NCBI RefSeq assembly: GCF_014652895.1
Contig: NZ_BMZR01000010.1
Location: 1 to 49,022 of the forward strand
Length of the DNA stretch: 49,022 nucleotides
DNA from: Psychrobacter glaciei
Lineage (GTDB): Bacteria > Pseudomonadota > Gammaproteobacteria > Pseudomonadales > Moraxellaceae
Direction: 5' to 3'
This document shows positions 32,847 to 42,754 of this stretch, one piece after another. The position numbers and the translations under genes are program-made. Position 1 is the first letter of the stretch; the number at the start of each line of letters is the position of its first letter. The notes under the pieces are model-generated. The model did no database searches. It worked only from the letters and a program-made list of their open reading frames with translations, and was not told where the DNA came from.

Positions 32847-33497
32847 ATGACCCCCTTAAAAATAAAATCCAGTCTTATATTCAATCGTCATCTGTCTAAG
32901 GGGTTGCGTGGTACGCTGGTGTTACTTGCCGCCTCATCACTATTTGCTTGTAGCCAACCGAGTAGTGGCGTATCTGATGCAAACACAACATCAGTAACAA
33001 CCGAAAATGCAACAGCTATCACTTTAAAGGAAGATGAACCAAACGCTAAAAGTGCTCACATGATGACAAGGTCAGTAAGTAAACCAGACCTACTAAAAAA
33101 CGTCTCAGCTACGGTCTATAAAGATGCCAATTGCGGCTGCTGTAAAGAATGGATAAGTCATGCAGAAGATAATGGTCTAAGTGCAACCGCGCAAGATGTT
33201 GCGGACTTAGCCGTATTTAAAGAGCGCTACAGCGTTCCAACTGAGATGCGTTCTTGCCATACTGTAGTCACTACTGATGATTACGTCTTTGAAGGTCATG
33301 TACCTGCTAAGTATATGGCGCAGTTCTTAGAAAATCCGCCAGTACAAGCTATGGGTCTTGCCGTACCTGGCATGCCTGTTGGTAGCCCAGGTATGGAGTA
33401 TCAAAATAAATTCATGCCCTATCAGGTTATGCAGCTCAATAAAGACGGGACGACCCAAGTTTATGCTGATATTGAATCGGTAGAGCAGCAATTATAG
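32847..33497 (+). CDS. DUF411 metal-binding lipoprotein
   Basis: 216 residues. The N-terminus has a signal with lipobox LLAASSLFAC, so the mature protein would be lipid-anchored. After a 60-residue linker comes DUF411: TVYKDANCGCCKEWISHAED, VPTEMRSCHTVVTTDDYVFE, GHVPAKYMAQFL. The CxCC and SCHT blocks form the proposed metal site. Members often sit near copper or other metal resistance genes. Function beyond metal binding is not established. It would itself be a client of the lspA and lnt products nearby. Confidence 0.85.
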   Translation: MTPLKIKSSLIFNRHLSKGLRGTLVLLAASSLFACSQPSSGVSDANTTSVTTENATAITLKEDEPNAKSAHMMTRSVSKPDLLKNVSATVYKDANCGCCKEWISHAEDNGLSATAQDVADLAVFKERYSVPTEMRSCHTVVTTDDYVFEGHVPAKYMAQFLENPPVQAMGLAVPGMPVGSPGMEYQNKFMPYQVMQLNKDGTTQVYADIESVEQQL

Positions 33498-33686
33498 TGT
33501 GTTAGCAGTTAAGAATACTTTGATTATAGTGTTAGCGTTAAAAGTAAATGAGGCAGGTATAAGACTGTTCTATTGCTTATAAAATGATTCTTCATCAAAA
33601 AAATCATTAGCTATTGCGACTTTAAAAGCAAAAATAACTTTGAATTTGTAACTTTTGATGACAATGTAAGCGGATTTATCGGTTAT

Positions 33687-33721
33687 TAACCCTTAAAATA
33701 GATAAATAATTAAGGGTTAAT
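33687..33721. repeat. inverted repeat TTAACCCTTAA...TTAAGGGTTAA
   Basis: Perfect 11-bp arms with a 13-nt AT-rich loop. It could be a weak terminator for the DUF411 gene or an operator. A separate 14-bp perfect palindrome ACCCTATATAGGGT lies at 33834-33847. Confidence 0.55.
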
Positions 33722-33866
33722 ACAAGAATATACAGGATGTATCGAAACAATTACGTAATATTACATAAGCCAGTAGGGAATTAACATCTATATTAATATT
33801 ATAAATTATTATATTATCTTAATAATTAGTTAGACCCTATATAGGGTAATTACTTCATCCAATAAA

Positions 33867-33922
33867 AAAACGTCTGAGGGTTAAATCTATAATTTAGATT
33901 TAACCCTCAGACGTTTTTTTGC
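33867..33922. terminator. very strong bidirectional terminator
   Basis: Arms of about 20 bp, AACGTCTGAGGGTTAAATCT (33869) and its complement ending at 33915, around a 7-nt loop, with A7 before and T7 after. It isolates the DUF411 gene from the CHAP gene. The remainder of 33498-34296 contains no gene that I can support. Confidence 0.92.
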
Positions 33923-34296
33923 TTATAAAACAGTAGAAATTGTTGTCAATTTAGTCAGCTATATTCTGTATATGTTACACAAACTTACATTGTAAAATGT
34001 GGAATATTAGCAATTTTTTCAACATCAAAAAAGTATTTTTGGGGTTTTTAAGGGTGATGACAGGCTAAACAGCCTATGCTAAAGTCGGCTTTGTGTTTTG
34101 GCCAGCAGCTTGATTTGCAACAGCTTCGTAAGACTTCAATGATGTGCTGTGATCGCCAATAATCATTTTTTATATGAATAATATGCAGCAGAAGTATCAG
34201 TCACTATGACGTATATATACTTGAGTTGTTGAAATTTAATTGACTGCGCTGTTGTTGATAACAGACCATTTTGAATTAACCGTAGGTATTAGATTT

Positions 34297-35019
34297 ATGA
34301 AACAGGCTTTATTGATTTTGTCAGTACTGGGTATGGGCATAGCACAAACGAGTGGTGCTGCTATCACAATCTCTCAAACAAATAATACCATCACCAATAC
34401 TTCTGTGGCATCAAACTACGGTTCATCAAAAAACATCTATAGCACTAGCAGTGGTGCTTATGTTTCTAGTAATGACGAAATCAGTCAAGCTATTAGCAAC
34501 CTAAGTGCGCAGGCTAAGCAAAAAGAGAGTCGGCTTTCATCATTAAACAGCCGCTTATACGCTGAAAAACAACAGCAGCAAGTCAATACAGTTCCTGATA
34601 GCAATTCAGCCCCCGCTATCGCTGCTGCTCGTGCTTCACGAGTGGCTCTATCTGGTAGCTCTGGATACTGTGCCCGTTACGTACGTAAAGCACTACAATC
34701 AGCAGGTTATGAGTTCACCCCCAATCCTTCAGCCTATCAGTACGCCACTCGTGGCACGCTTGATAAAGCAGGTTTTAGCAAAATCAGTAATGATATGCCA
34801 ACCCAAGTAGGTGATGTTATTGTCTATGATCGCTCATCAAAGCGTCCACATGGCCATATCCAAATCTTTGATGGCGAAAACTGGATTTCTGATTTCCGTC
34901 AGAACAGCATCAGCCCATACAGTGGTGTCTATGCTTATACCACATGGCGTGATTCAAAATACGTGGATGACGCATCCGCATCAGATCGAAATATCTACCT
35001 TGCTATGAATGATAAATAA
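34297..35019 (+). CDS. secreted CHAP-domain peptidoglycan hydrolase
   Basis: 240 residues from ATG 34297, where a signal peptide begins (MKQALLILSVLGMGIAQTSG); an upstream in-frame TTG at 34240 adds a non-signal stretch. A 100-residue Ser/Asn/Gln-rich linker precedes the C-terminal CHAP-like domain: SGYCARYVRKALQSAGYEF with the catalytic Cys and SSKRPHGHIQIFDGENWISD with the catalytic His. It probably cuts cell-wall peptide bonds in the periplasm. No type VI effector gene or lysis gene is adjacent, so its role (remodelling, transfer or defence) is open. Confidence 0.75.
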   Translation: MKQALLILSVLGMGIAQTSGAAITISQTNNTITNTSVASNYGSSKNIYSTSSGAYVSSNDEISQAISNLSAQAKQKESRLSSLNSRLYAEKQQQQVNTVPDSNSAPAIAAARASRVALSGSSGYCARYVRKALQSAGYEFTPNPSAYQYATRGTLDKAGFSKISNDMPTQVGDVIVYDRSSKRPHGHIQIFDGENWISDFRQNSISPYSGVYAYTTWRDSKYVDDASASDRNIYLAMNDK

Positions 35020-35059
35020 GACCTGATAAGTCAGCACAACATAGTTATTATTTCCTCCA

Positions 35060-35098
35060 ACCCCAGTAGTGATCTTAATATCATTGCTGGGTTTTTTT
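35060..35098 (+). terminator. terminator after the CHAP gene
   Basis: CCCCAGTAGTGAT pairs imperfectly with ATCATTGCTGGG around CTTAAT, followed by T7 at 35092-35098. Confidence 0.85.
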
Positions 35099-35167
35099 GT
35101 GCTTAACATCAGGGTGTATTTAACCTTTCATGATTTGATCAGTTAGAAATGAACACTACTGATATCA

Positions 35168-35578
35168 TTACTCATGACAGGAATTATCGACCAGCGCGTT
35201 TAAGATGCCACATGATACTGCTGGTGCACTACTTGCACATTTCTGACGCAAAACAGTCAAGTGCTGCTTTAAGTGCATCAATTCTTCCATTCGTATTTCT
35301 ACAGCATAAATTTGCTTATCTAGTAATGAGTTCACATCACCACAGTCTTTATCAGGTTCCTCCCAGTATTCAAGTAAGATTCTTACTTCGTCTAAAGCCA
35401 TGTCAAGCGTACGGCAGTGTAGGATAAATTGTAGACGTTCAATGTGCTCTTCATTATATAAACGATAATTCCCTGCGCTGCGAGAAGGCTCAGGTAATAA
35501 GTGCTCCTTTTCGTAATAGCGAATGGTTTCCACTGTGGCACCTGTGCGTTTAGCGAGCTCACCAATTTTGATTGTCAT
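35168..35578 (-). CDS. cadR: Cd/Pb-responsive MerR-family regulator (CadR/PbrR type)
   Basis: 136 residues. The winged helix is TIKIGELAKRTGATVETIRY and NYRLYNEEHIERLQFILHCR. Metal-binding cysteines occur at EEPDKDCGDVNSLLD and LRQKCASSAPAVSCG, with a further CHE at the C-terminus as in CadR. It is divergent from cadA and the operator lies between them. It should switch on cadA in response to Cd(II), Pb(II) or Zn(II). Confidence 0.9.
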   Translation of the reverse strand: MTIKIGELAKRTGATVETIRYYEKEHLLPEPSRSAGNYRLYNEEHIERLQFILHCRTLDMALDEVRILLEYWEEPDKDCGDVNSLLDKQIYAVEIRMEELMHLKQHLTVLRQKCASSAPAVSCGILNALVDNSCHE

Positions 35579-35664
35579 AACAACCTCTATGATTTAAATA
35601 ATTAAAGTGGCTGTAAAGACTGGCGCTAGAGAAATTGAATTTACAAAACTGTAGATAGACAACC

Positions 35665-35695
35665 TTGACTCTAAAGCCACTAGAGGGTTCATAAT
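35665..35695 (+). promoter_or_regulatory. CadR-type promoter of cadA
   Basis: -35 TTGACT (35665-35670) and -10 CATAAT (35690-35695) are 19 bp apart. CTCTAAAGCCACTAGAG lies in the spacer as the dyad. This overlong spacer is the hallmark of MerR-family activation. Confidence 0.85.
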
Positions 35696-35720
35696 ACCAT
35701 TATTCAAAGGGTAAATTATT

Positions 35721-37937
35721 ATGAAATATCATATTGAAGGTATGGACTGTGCCAGTTGCATCGGCAAGATTGAAACAGCTTTGAAACGTATGCCTGGGGT
35801 TTCTGATGTTGAGCTAAATTTTGCTACAGAAACGCTAGAGCTAAGCTTGGCCCCTGATGCGCCGACTCAGGCTAGTGATATTGAAAAAACCATCAAAAGC
35901 CTAGGGTTCGGTATATCTGCCAATACTGGTCAACAAACTGTATCGGCTATTGATATTGACAGCGACAATCAGATGGCTCCGCAGGATAAGCGGTGGTGGC
36001 AAACTCAAAAAGGCAAACAGGTTGTTGGTCTCGGTATTTTGATGGGCAGCGCTTATGCACTGTCACTACTGTTCCCCGCTTATGGGATATGGGTGTTTGC
36101 CATCGCTGTGATTGTAGGCGTTTTTCCATTTGCACGCAAAGCCTTAGCACTGGCTAAAACAGGTTCATTCTTTTCAATTGAAACGCTGATGTCCGTCGCC
36201 GTGCTTGGCGCACTTATCATTGGTGAAGCTGAAGAGGCCGCAGCGGTTGTCTTTTTGTTCTCAATCGGTGAACTGTTTGAGAGTATCGCTGCTGATCGCG
36301 CTCGCGCTGGCATCAGAGCCTTATCATCGCTGGTTCCGAAAAGTGCGATTTTACTTGATGCTCAAGGTGGGCAGCGTAACGTTCCAGCGACTTCACTACA
36401 AGTGAATGACCTTGTGCTGGTGCGTCCTGGAGATAGGGTATCTGCTGATGGTTCCATTGTTCAAGGTGCGTCCAGCCTTGATGATTCGCCCGTGACGGGA
36501 GAGTCTGTTCCTGTTGCCAAGACGATGGGTGACAATGTATTTGCAGGGTCAATTAACATCGATGGTGTGCTCCAAGTGCGCGTAGAAAAGACAGCCGCCG
36601 ATAACACTATTTCGCGCATTATTGATTTGGTAGAGCAAGCGCAAGCTTCCAAAGCACCCACTGCCCGTTTTATTGAGAAATTCAGTCGTTACTATACACC
36701 GGCTGTGATGGCTATTGCCGCCCTAATTATCATCGTCCCACCGTTAACCATGGGCGGAGATTGGTCAACTTGGTTATATCGAGGTCTAGCCTTATTATTG
36801 ATCGCTTGTCCTTGTGCTCTTGTGCTCTCAACACCAGCTGCTATCGCCTCTGGTCTAGCGGTCGGTGCGCGCCGCGGCTTGCTGATCAAGGGCGGTAGTG
36901 CTTTAGAAACCATCGGCCAAGTGAAGACAGTCGCTTTTGACAAGACAGGCACTTTAACTGAAGGCAAACCACGCGTGACCGATGTTGTTGACATTACACA
37001 AGAGTATTCAAGTGTTCAAGGTCAGGATTCTCAGGATCAGGGTTCTCAAGGTAAAGATAAGGTATTGGCGCTCTTTGCCAGTGTGGAGACAGGTTCTAGT
37101 CACCCGCTTGCTGAAGCTATTGTCAGTCATGCCAAAGCCGCCAAAGTTGTCATACCTGTGGCTTCTAAAGCTTCTGCTACTGCGGGTAAAGCGGTACACG
37201 CAACTATCGCTGGGCGCGCGCTAGCTATCGGTTCGCCTGTTTATGCCGCAGATGAGGCATCAATTTCAGCCGAGCAACAGGCACAAATCGAGGCGCTGCA
37301 AAATGAGGGCAAGACCGTCTCAGTTCTTTTCGATGAGCAAAGTCGAGAAGTGCTTGGATTGGTCGCACTAAGAGACGAGTTACGAGACGACGCTCATGAA
37401 GGTGTGGCTCAACTTAAAGCGATGGGTGTGCGCTCCGTCATGCTAACAGGCGACAACCGCTTAACCGCTCAAGCACTTGCCAGTAATTTAGACGTGGAAT
37501 GGGAAGCTGAGCTGTTGCCTGAGGACAAACTGCGCTTGCTTAACGAGATGAAGAATAACAGAAAAATAGCGATGGTGGGTGATGGTATTAACGATGCGCC
37601 AGCACTAGCAACCGCTGATGTTGGCATCGCGATGGGTGGTGGTACCGATGTGGCCATTGAGACGGCCGATATCGCATTATTAAAAAGTCGTGTTACAGAC
37701 ATGGCCCATCTGATTGCACTTTCGCGTGCCACCATGCGCAACATTCATCAGAACGTCATTTTCGCTTTAGGTCTCAAAGGCGTCTTTCTGATCACGACCG
37801 TATTCGGCATTACTGGACTATGGATTGCGGTTCTAGCTGATGCTGGAGCAACAGTGCTCGTTACTCTCAATGCGTTACGTTTACTGCGCTTTAAAGGCGC
37901 GCCTCCACTGGTAACTCCGCCTAAAGTAGTTAAATAA
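35721..37937 (+). CDS. cadA: P1B-type heavy-metal ATPase (CadA/ZntA)
   Basis: 738 residues. The N-terminal HMA domain has GMDCASC, followed by membrane helices. The transport-site helix has ACPCALVLSTP (CPC), then the phosphorylation site FDKTGTLTEGKPRV, the SSHPLAEAIV motif of P1B pumps, and the hinge VGDGINDAPALATADVGIAM. It expels Cd, Zn or Pb into the periplasm. A low-complexity Gln/Ser stretch (SSVQGQDSQDQGSQGKD) follows the phosphorylation loop. It is divergent from cadR. Confidence 0.95.
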   Translation: MKYHIEGMDCASCIGKIETALKRMPGVSDVELNFATETLELSLAPDAPTQASDIEKTIKSLGFGISANTGQQTVSAIDIDSDNQMAPQDKRWWQTQKGKQVVGLGILMGSAYALSLLFPAYGIWVFAIAVIVGVFPFARKALALAKTGSFFSIETLMSVAVLGALIIGEAEEAAAVVFLFSIGELFESIAADRARAGIRALSSLVPKSAILLDAQGGQRNVPATSLQVNDLVLVRPGDRVSADGSIVQGASSLDDSPVTGESVPVAKTMGDNVFAGSINIDGVLQVRVEKTAADNTISRIIDLVEQAQASKAPTARFIEKFSRYYTPAVMAIAALIIIVPPLTMGGDWSTWLYRGLALLLIACPCALVLSTPAAIASGLAVGARRGLLIKGGSALETIGQVKTVAFDKTGTLTEGKPRVTDVVDITQEYSSVQGQDSQDQGSQGKDKVLALFASVETGSSHPLAEAIVSHAKAAKVVIPVASKASATAGKAVHATIAGRALAIGSPVYAADEASISAEQQAQIEALQNEGKTVSVLFDEQSREVLGLVALRDELRDDAHEGVAQLKAMGVRSVMLTGDNRLTAQALASNLDVEWEAELLPEDKLRLLNEMKNNRKIAMVGDGINDAPALATADVGIAMGGGTDVAIETADIALLKSRVTDMAHLIALSRATMRNIHQNVIFALGLKGVFLITTVFGITGLWIAVLADAGATVLVTLNALRLLRFKGAPPLVTPPKVVK

Positions 37938-38058
37938 AACCCTTCGAAATCAATTAAAAACTAGAGATAGCAGCAGATTTCGGGGGTGGGTTCTAATAAT
38001 AAAAATTCCACCGCTACAGTAAACTGCAACCGCATTAGAGTAAATAAGGTTAGACCGT

Positions 38059-40107
38059 ATGTTGATTACAGAATTGGGCTATTTTGCCTTGCTTACCGCT
38101 TTTGTATTGGCGTTATTGCAGGTAATTCTGCCAACTATTGGTGTTATTCGTAACCAAGTTGCTTGGCAACGACTAGCCCCTAGCTTAGCTTGGGCACAGT
38201 TTGCCGCCATGATAACGTCATTTGGCGCTTTGATAGCAGGTTTTTATTATAATGATTTTAGCCTCAGTTACGTCGCGCAGCATTCCAATACGCTGTTGCC
38301 TTGGTACTATAAGTTATCGGCGACATGGGGCGGACACGAGGGCTCTTTGCTGCTATGGATGACCATCATGGCCACATGGTGTGCACTGGTATCATACTTT
38401 AGTCGCGGCTTGCCGTTATCAATGCGTGCGCGGGTATTAGTTATTTTGGCCGGTGTACAGTTAATGATGCTAACAATGCTGATATTTACCTCGTCACCGT
38501 TTGAGCGTACCTTACCCAATCTAGCGGTCGATGGCGCTGATTTAAATCCTGTCCTACAAGATTTCGGTCTGATTATTCATCCGCCCATGTTATATATGGG
38601 CTATGTGGGTATGGTAGTGCCTTTTGCATTTTGTATGGCGGCATTGTGGGAAGGGCGTTTAGATGCTGCTTGGACACGCTGGTCACGTCCATGGGCGCTG
38701 GCGGCTTGGGGATTTTTGACCATTGGTATTGCACTGGGCTCGTGGTGGGCCTACTACGAGCTTGGCTGGGGCGGTTGGTGGTTTTGGGATCCGGTAGAGA
38801 ACGCCTCGTTTATGCCTTGGCTTGTCGGCTTAGCATTGCTGCATTCATTAGCAGTCACTGAAAAGCGCGGGGTGTTTAAAGCATGGACCATCATGCTGGC
38901 TATTTTCGCCTTTGCCTTAAGCTTGCTTGGCACGTTCCTGGTACGCTCTGGAGTCCTTACCTCAGTGCATTCGTTTGCCGCTGATCCGACGCGTGGTTTG
39001 GTTATCTTAGCTATTCTTGGCATTATCATCGGTAGTGGTCTATTGATGTTTGCCGTTCGCGGTTGGCGTTTAACCGTTGAAAGTCAATATCAGCTGATTT
39101 CACGTGAGTCCTTTTTAGTGATCAACAACGCCATCATTTTGATTGCAACCTTAGTGGTGTTGCTCGGCACCCTCTATCCTATTATCGCTGATGCCTTTGG
39201 TTTAGGACAAGTGTCCGTCGGCCCTCCTTATTTTAATGCATTATTTGTACCTTTAACGTGGCTGTTATTAATAGCTATGGGTATGGGCTCAAATATTCGC
39301 TGGAAAAAAGACACCCGTCCACTACTGGGTATAGGCATGGTCATCGCCGTTAGTAGCTTAGTATTAGCCGCCATTATTACTTACTTTGTTAATCCATCGT
39401 CTATGCTTAATATTGGTGTGACTTTAGCCGTTAGCTTTTGGGTACTGCTATGGATGGCAGTTGATTTTAAAGATAAAACTAAGAATGCGCCTAATCTTTT
39501 TAACGGTTTGCGGCAGTTGCGTCTGAGCTATTGGGGTCAACAGACTGCTCATATTGGCGTATTGGTTGCTGTCATTGGCATAGCCTTTACTAGTAGCTTG
39601 AGTATTGAGCGTGACGTAGCAATGGGTATTGGCGATACAGTCAATGTTCAAGGTTACGATTTTGAAGTAACTGAATTTTTTGAAATAAAGGGGAGTAACT
39701 TTGATGCAACGCAAGCTGAGGTTGTAGTGACTAAGAATGGCCAAGAAGTGGCAACGCTATATCCTGAAAAACGTACGTATATTATCAGCACTATGCCAAC
39801 AACTGAGGCCGCTATTGACCCCAATCTTATGCGCGATGTTTATGTCGCACTGGGCGAACCTATTGCCGATGGTAGTAACCAATGGGCATTAAGGATTTAT
39901 GTAAAACCATTAATTCGCTGGATTTGGTTAGGGGCAATTATCATGGCTCTAGGTGGATTAATTAGCATGCTTGATAAACGATACCGCATCAAAAAAGTTA
40001 AAGCTCCATTGCTAGTTACTGGTGATCTGGCTACTGATGGAGTCAATGAGGTAGCTATTGAACAGGCAATCTCAGCATCGACGATGTCGACACTAAAGGA
40101 GAAATAA
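38059..40107 (+). CDS. ccmF: cytochrome c maturation protein CcmF
   Basis: 682 residues, multi-pass membrane component of the haem lyase complex. The WWD domain is present (WGGWWFWDPVENASFMPW), along with the conserved START block GGHEGSLLLWM. Length is normal. First gene of an overlapping ccmF-G-H-I unit. The haem-delivery genes ccmA-E are not in the window, so this set alone cannot mature cytochromes unless the chromosome supplies the rest. Confidence 0.95.
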   Translation: MLITELGYFALLTAFVLALLQVILPTIGVIRNQVAWQRLAPSLAWAQFAAMITSFGALIAGFYYNDFSLSYVAQHSNTLLPWYYKLSATWGGHEGSLLLWMTIMATWCALVSYFSRGLPLSMRARVLVILAGVQLMMLTMLIFTSSPFERTLPNLAVDGADLNPVLQDFGLIIHPPMLYMGYVGMVVPFAFCMAALWEGRLDAAWTRWSRPWALAAWGFLTIGIALGSWWAYYELGWGGWWFWDPVENASFMPWLVGLALLHSLAVTEKRGVFKAWTIMLAIFAFALSLLGTFLVRSGVLTSVHSFAADPTRGLVILAILGIIIGSGLLMFAVRGWRLTVESQYQLISRESFLVINNAIILIATLVVLLGTLYPIIADAFGLGQVSVGPPYFNALFVPLTWLLLIAMGMGSNIRWKKDTRPLLGIGMVIAVSSLVLAAIITYFVNPSSMLNIGVTLAVSFWVLLWMAVDFKDKTKNAPNLFNGLRQLRLSYWGQQTAHIGVLVAVIGIAFTSSLSIERDVAMGIGDTVNVQGYDFEVTEFFEIKGSNFDATQAEVVVTKNGQEVATLYPEKRTYIISTMPTTEAAIDPNLMRDVYVALGEPIADGSNQWALRIYVKPLIRWIWLGAIIMALGGLISMLDKRYRIKKVKAPLLVTGDLATDGVNEVAIEQAISASTMSTLKEK

Positions 40108-40770
40108 ATGACTATGTCGAATAATACTCCTGAGCAAAAAGATAGCCAAAACAGTAAGCAGCGTAACCCAAAGACAATGAAAAAAAAGCAGACGAAGCTA
40201 TGGTTCTTAATTCCGCTTATCCTCTTTTTTGGTTTGGTAGTTATATTGTACATGCGCTTAGGTAAACCAACAGACATTGTGACCAATACCGCTCTTGAGC
40301 GTCCGGTTCCTACCTTTGAGCTGCCGTTATTAGCAGATACTACCCGTACTATCACCAATGATAATTTGCCGGATAAGCCGTTTTTACTTAATGTTTGGGG
40401 CTCATGGTGCCCAACTTGCGTTATTGAGCATCCGTTTTTAATGCAACTAGAAGAGCGCGGCGTTGATATCGTTGGTGTGAATTATAAGGATGAGATTGGT
40501 AATGCGCTCAGTTACTTAAACCGAGGCGGTGATCCATTTTCTATGTCTATTCAGGATTCATTGGGTCAGTTTGCTCTAGACTTAGGCATAACTGGTGCGC
40601 CCGAAACCTTTGTTGTGGATGGAGATGGCATCATTCGTCAGCATATTGTTGGTGAGGTTAATGAAGCCAATTGGCAACAGCGTGTTAAGCCGTGCCTGAC
40701 CGTACTTAATGAGGCTAATAAGAACAACGATAGTCCTGATCTCATTCAGGTTGAGGAGATGTGCAAATGA
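40108..40770 (+). CDS. ccmG: thiol:disulfide interchange protein CcmG/DsbE
   Basis: 220 residues; ATG follows directly on the ccmF stop, with GGAG ten bases upstream. One N-terminal membrane anchor (LWFLIPLILFFGLVVILYMR), then a thioredoxin fold with the redox pair WGSWCPTC and the cis-Pro region GITGAPETFVVDGDG. It reduces apocytochrome c haem-site cysteines in the periplasm. The cytoplasmic tail before the helix is longer than usual (about 25 residues). Confidence 0.93.
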   Translation: MTMSNNTPEQKDSQNSKQRNPKTMKKKQTKLWFLIPLILFFGLVVILYMRLGKPTDIVTNTALERPVPTFELPLLADTTRTITNDNLPDKPFLLNVWGSWCPTCVIEHPFLMQLEERGVDIVGVNYKDEIGNALSYLNRGGDPFSMSIQDSLGQFALDLGITGAPETFVVDGDGIIRQHIVGEVNEANWQQRVKPCLTVLNEANKNNDSPDLIQVEEMCK

Positions 40771-41336
40771 ACGTTATTCGAATAAGAGCTCCTCAACTAA
40801 AACCCAATATAGTTTTAAAACTAGCAAGCTTAATACTAGCGTGTCTGCTTAACATGACGGCAAACGCAGCTATTGACGTATACGATTTTGACTCACCACA
40901 GCAAGAAGCTCAGTATCGTGGATTAATAGAAGAGTTTCGCTGCCCAAAATGCCAAAATCAAAACCTTGCAGCCTCTGATGCACCGATTGCACAGGATCTA
41001 AAGCAAAAAGTCTATGATTTAATTAAAGATAGACGTAGTGATGCTGAAATACGCGTCTATATGCAAGAGCGCTACGGTGACTTTATTAGCTACAAGCCGC
41101 CTATGCGACCATCAACATGGATCCTATGGTTTTTTCCACCACTATTATTGCTCGTCTTAATTATTGGTTGGTTTTGGCAAAGTAAGCGTCGCCAAGTTGT
41201 TGCCCGTGGTCAAAGCGGCGTCACAGTGAACAGTACTGCTGCCTTGACCTCTACGGAAAAGGCTGAGCTTGATCGTCTATTATCGCAAGCTGAGAGTGTC
41301 GACCACGACATTACTAGCCTAGAGGACAAAAAATGA
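40767..41336 (+). CDS. ccmH: cytochrome c maturation protein CcmH (Nrf/CycL type)
   Basis: 189 residues from ATG 40767, overlapping the ccmG stop as ATGA; a GTG six bases earlier is possible. A signal sequence comes first, then EEFRCPKCQNQNLAASDAPI with the redox cysteines, DLIKDRRSDAEIRVYMQERY, and a membrane helix (WILWFFPPLLLLVLIIGWFW). It works with CcmG and CcmF in the periplasm. Confidence 0.93.
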   Translation: MNVIRIRAPQLKPNIVLKLASLILACLLNMTANAAIDVYDFDSPQQEAQYRGLIEEFRCPKCQNQNLAASDAPIAQDLKQKVYDLIKDRRSDAEIRVYMQERYGDFISYKPPMRPSTWILWFFPPLLLLVLIIGWFWQSKRRQVVARGQSGVTVNSTAALTSTEKAELDRLLSQAESVDHDITSLEDKK

Positions 41337-42613
41337 CTCTATTTTCTACTTTTGGCTTATTTGTAACTCTAAGCTTGCTGATTGCTCTTATATTTGCGCT
41401 GATTGCTATTATGCCATGGCTACGAGCACCGCGTTTGCAGTCCAAACCAATAGACAATCAACTGCTAGATATTAATGTTGCAGTATTTCGCGAACGTTTA
41501 GCTGAGCTACAAACAGATAAAGACAGCGGTACTATTAATAATAGCCATTATCAAAATCAAAAGCTGGAGCTTGAGCGTCAGCTATTAGATGCGCAGCGTC
41601 AGATAACACCTATGGTCACCCCTGATGTCAAAAGCCGTTTAATTGTCGCAGCTTGGATCCCAATATTGGCTGCAATGGCGTATTTACTAATAGGCAATCG
41701 TACGCCCGTGTTTGATTTGTGGACAGCTGAGGACAAAGTAGGACAAGTGGCTGACGACCTATTGACAGCTAAAATTGACAAGCCGCCATCATGGGCGTTT
41801 GAAGATGGTCGTCAACTGATTAGCGCCATGCAAACCAATGTTCATCGTAATGCTGATGATCCTAATCGCTGGATGCGCCTATCCGAGCTTTTCTTATCTA
41901 TGGAGGCAACTGATTCTGCGCTGGAAGCCTTATCTCGTGCCTATCGTTTAGCTCCTGAAAATGAAGAAATCGCCACCACTTATGCTCAGACTAGCTTTTT
42001 CGTTAATGAAGGTCAGTTAGACGCCAATATTCGCCGTGTATTACAAGCTATATTAGCTAAGAATCCGCAGCATGAACGGGCTCAAATGCTCATGGCAATG
42101 GGTGAGACTCGTAGTAGTAACTTTGCCCAAGCGCAAGGTTGGATTAAACGCTTACAAGGCAGCATTGTGGCCAAACCAGGTGATCATACTAAAGCTTTAG
42201 CAAGCTTAGATGAGTTAAGCAACTACGTTAGCACGCAAGAAAAGCAAGCGCTAGAAGGTATTGACGTGACAGTGAAAATTAACGCTAATTTATTACCGTT
42301 AGTGAAAGCTGATGATGTGTTGTTTGTTGCGATACGTGACGTTAAAGGAGGTCCACCGTTTGCCGCCAAACGTTTACCCATTAGTGTTATTGAGCAAGGT
42401 GAGGCCAGTATCCGCTTAAGCAATCTTGATGCGATGATGCCAGATCGCACGTTAAATTCAGCTCGTAGTGACAAAACTCAGTTAGCAGTCGTTGCTCGTA
42501 TTAGTCATAGCGGTAATGCCATAGCAGAGTCAGGCGACTTATCGGGTAATCCGATAGTGATTAGTGCTGAACAGACTCAGGTTAATATTGAAATCAATCA
42601 ACAGATTCCCTAA
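41333..42613 (+). CDS. ccmI: cytochrome c maturation protein CcmI
   Basis: 426 residues, overlapping ccmH by four bases (ATGA). Two N-terminal helices, then a periplasmic part with TPR-like repeats (RWMRLSELFLSMEATDSALE, ALSRAYRLAPENEEIATTYA) and a C-terminal domain ending in strands (DKTQLAVVARISHSGNAIA). It acts as chaperone for apocytochrome c and hands it to CcmF/CcmH. Confidence 0.92.
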   Translation: MTLFSTFGLFVTLSLLIALIFALIAIMPWLRAPRLQSKPIDNQLLDINVAVFRERLAELQTDKDSGTINNSHYQNQKLELERQLLDAQRQITPMVTPDVKSRLIVAAWIPILAAMAYLLIGNRTPVFDLWTAEDKVGQVADDLLTAKIDKPPSWAFEDGRQLISAMQTNVHRNADDPNRWMRLSELFLSMEATDSALEALSRAYRLAPENEEIATTYAQTSFFVNEGQLDANIRRVLQAILAKNPQHERAQMLMAMGETRSSNFAQAQGWIKRLQGSIVAKPGDHTKALASLDELSNYVSTQEKQALEGIDVTVKINANLLPLVKADDVLFVAIRDVKGGPPFAAKRLPISVIEQGEASIRLSNLDAMMPDRTLNSARSDKTQLAVVARISHSGNAIAESGDLSGNPIVISAEQTQVNIEINQQIP

Positions 42614-42754
42614 TAAAAAATTATTACCGTAAGTTTCATAATACCAGAGCGGTAAGTGGAGCCGTTTTTAAAAGTGGCGCTATTAATAGTCGTATACTAA
42701 AAACATATACGTTTAACATTGTTCATTGTATAAACACAGATAAAGAAAACAACT

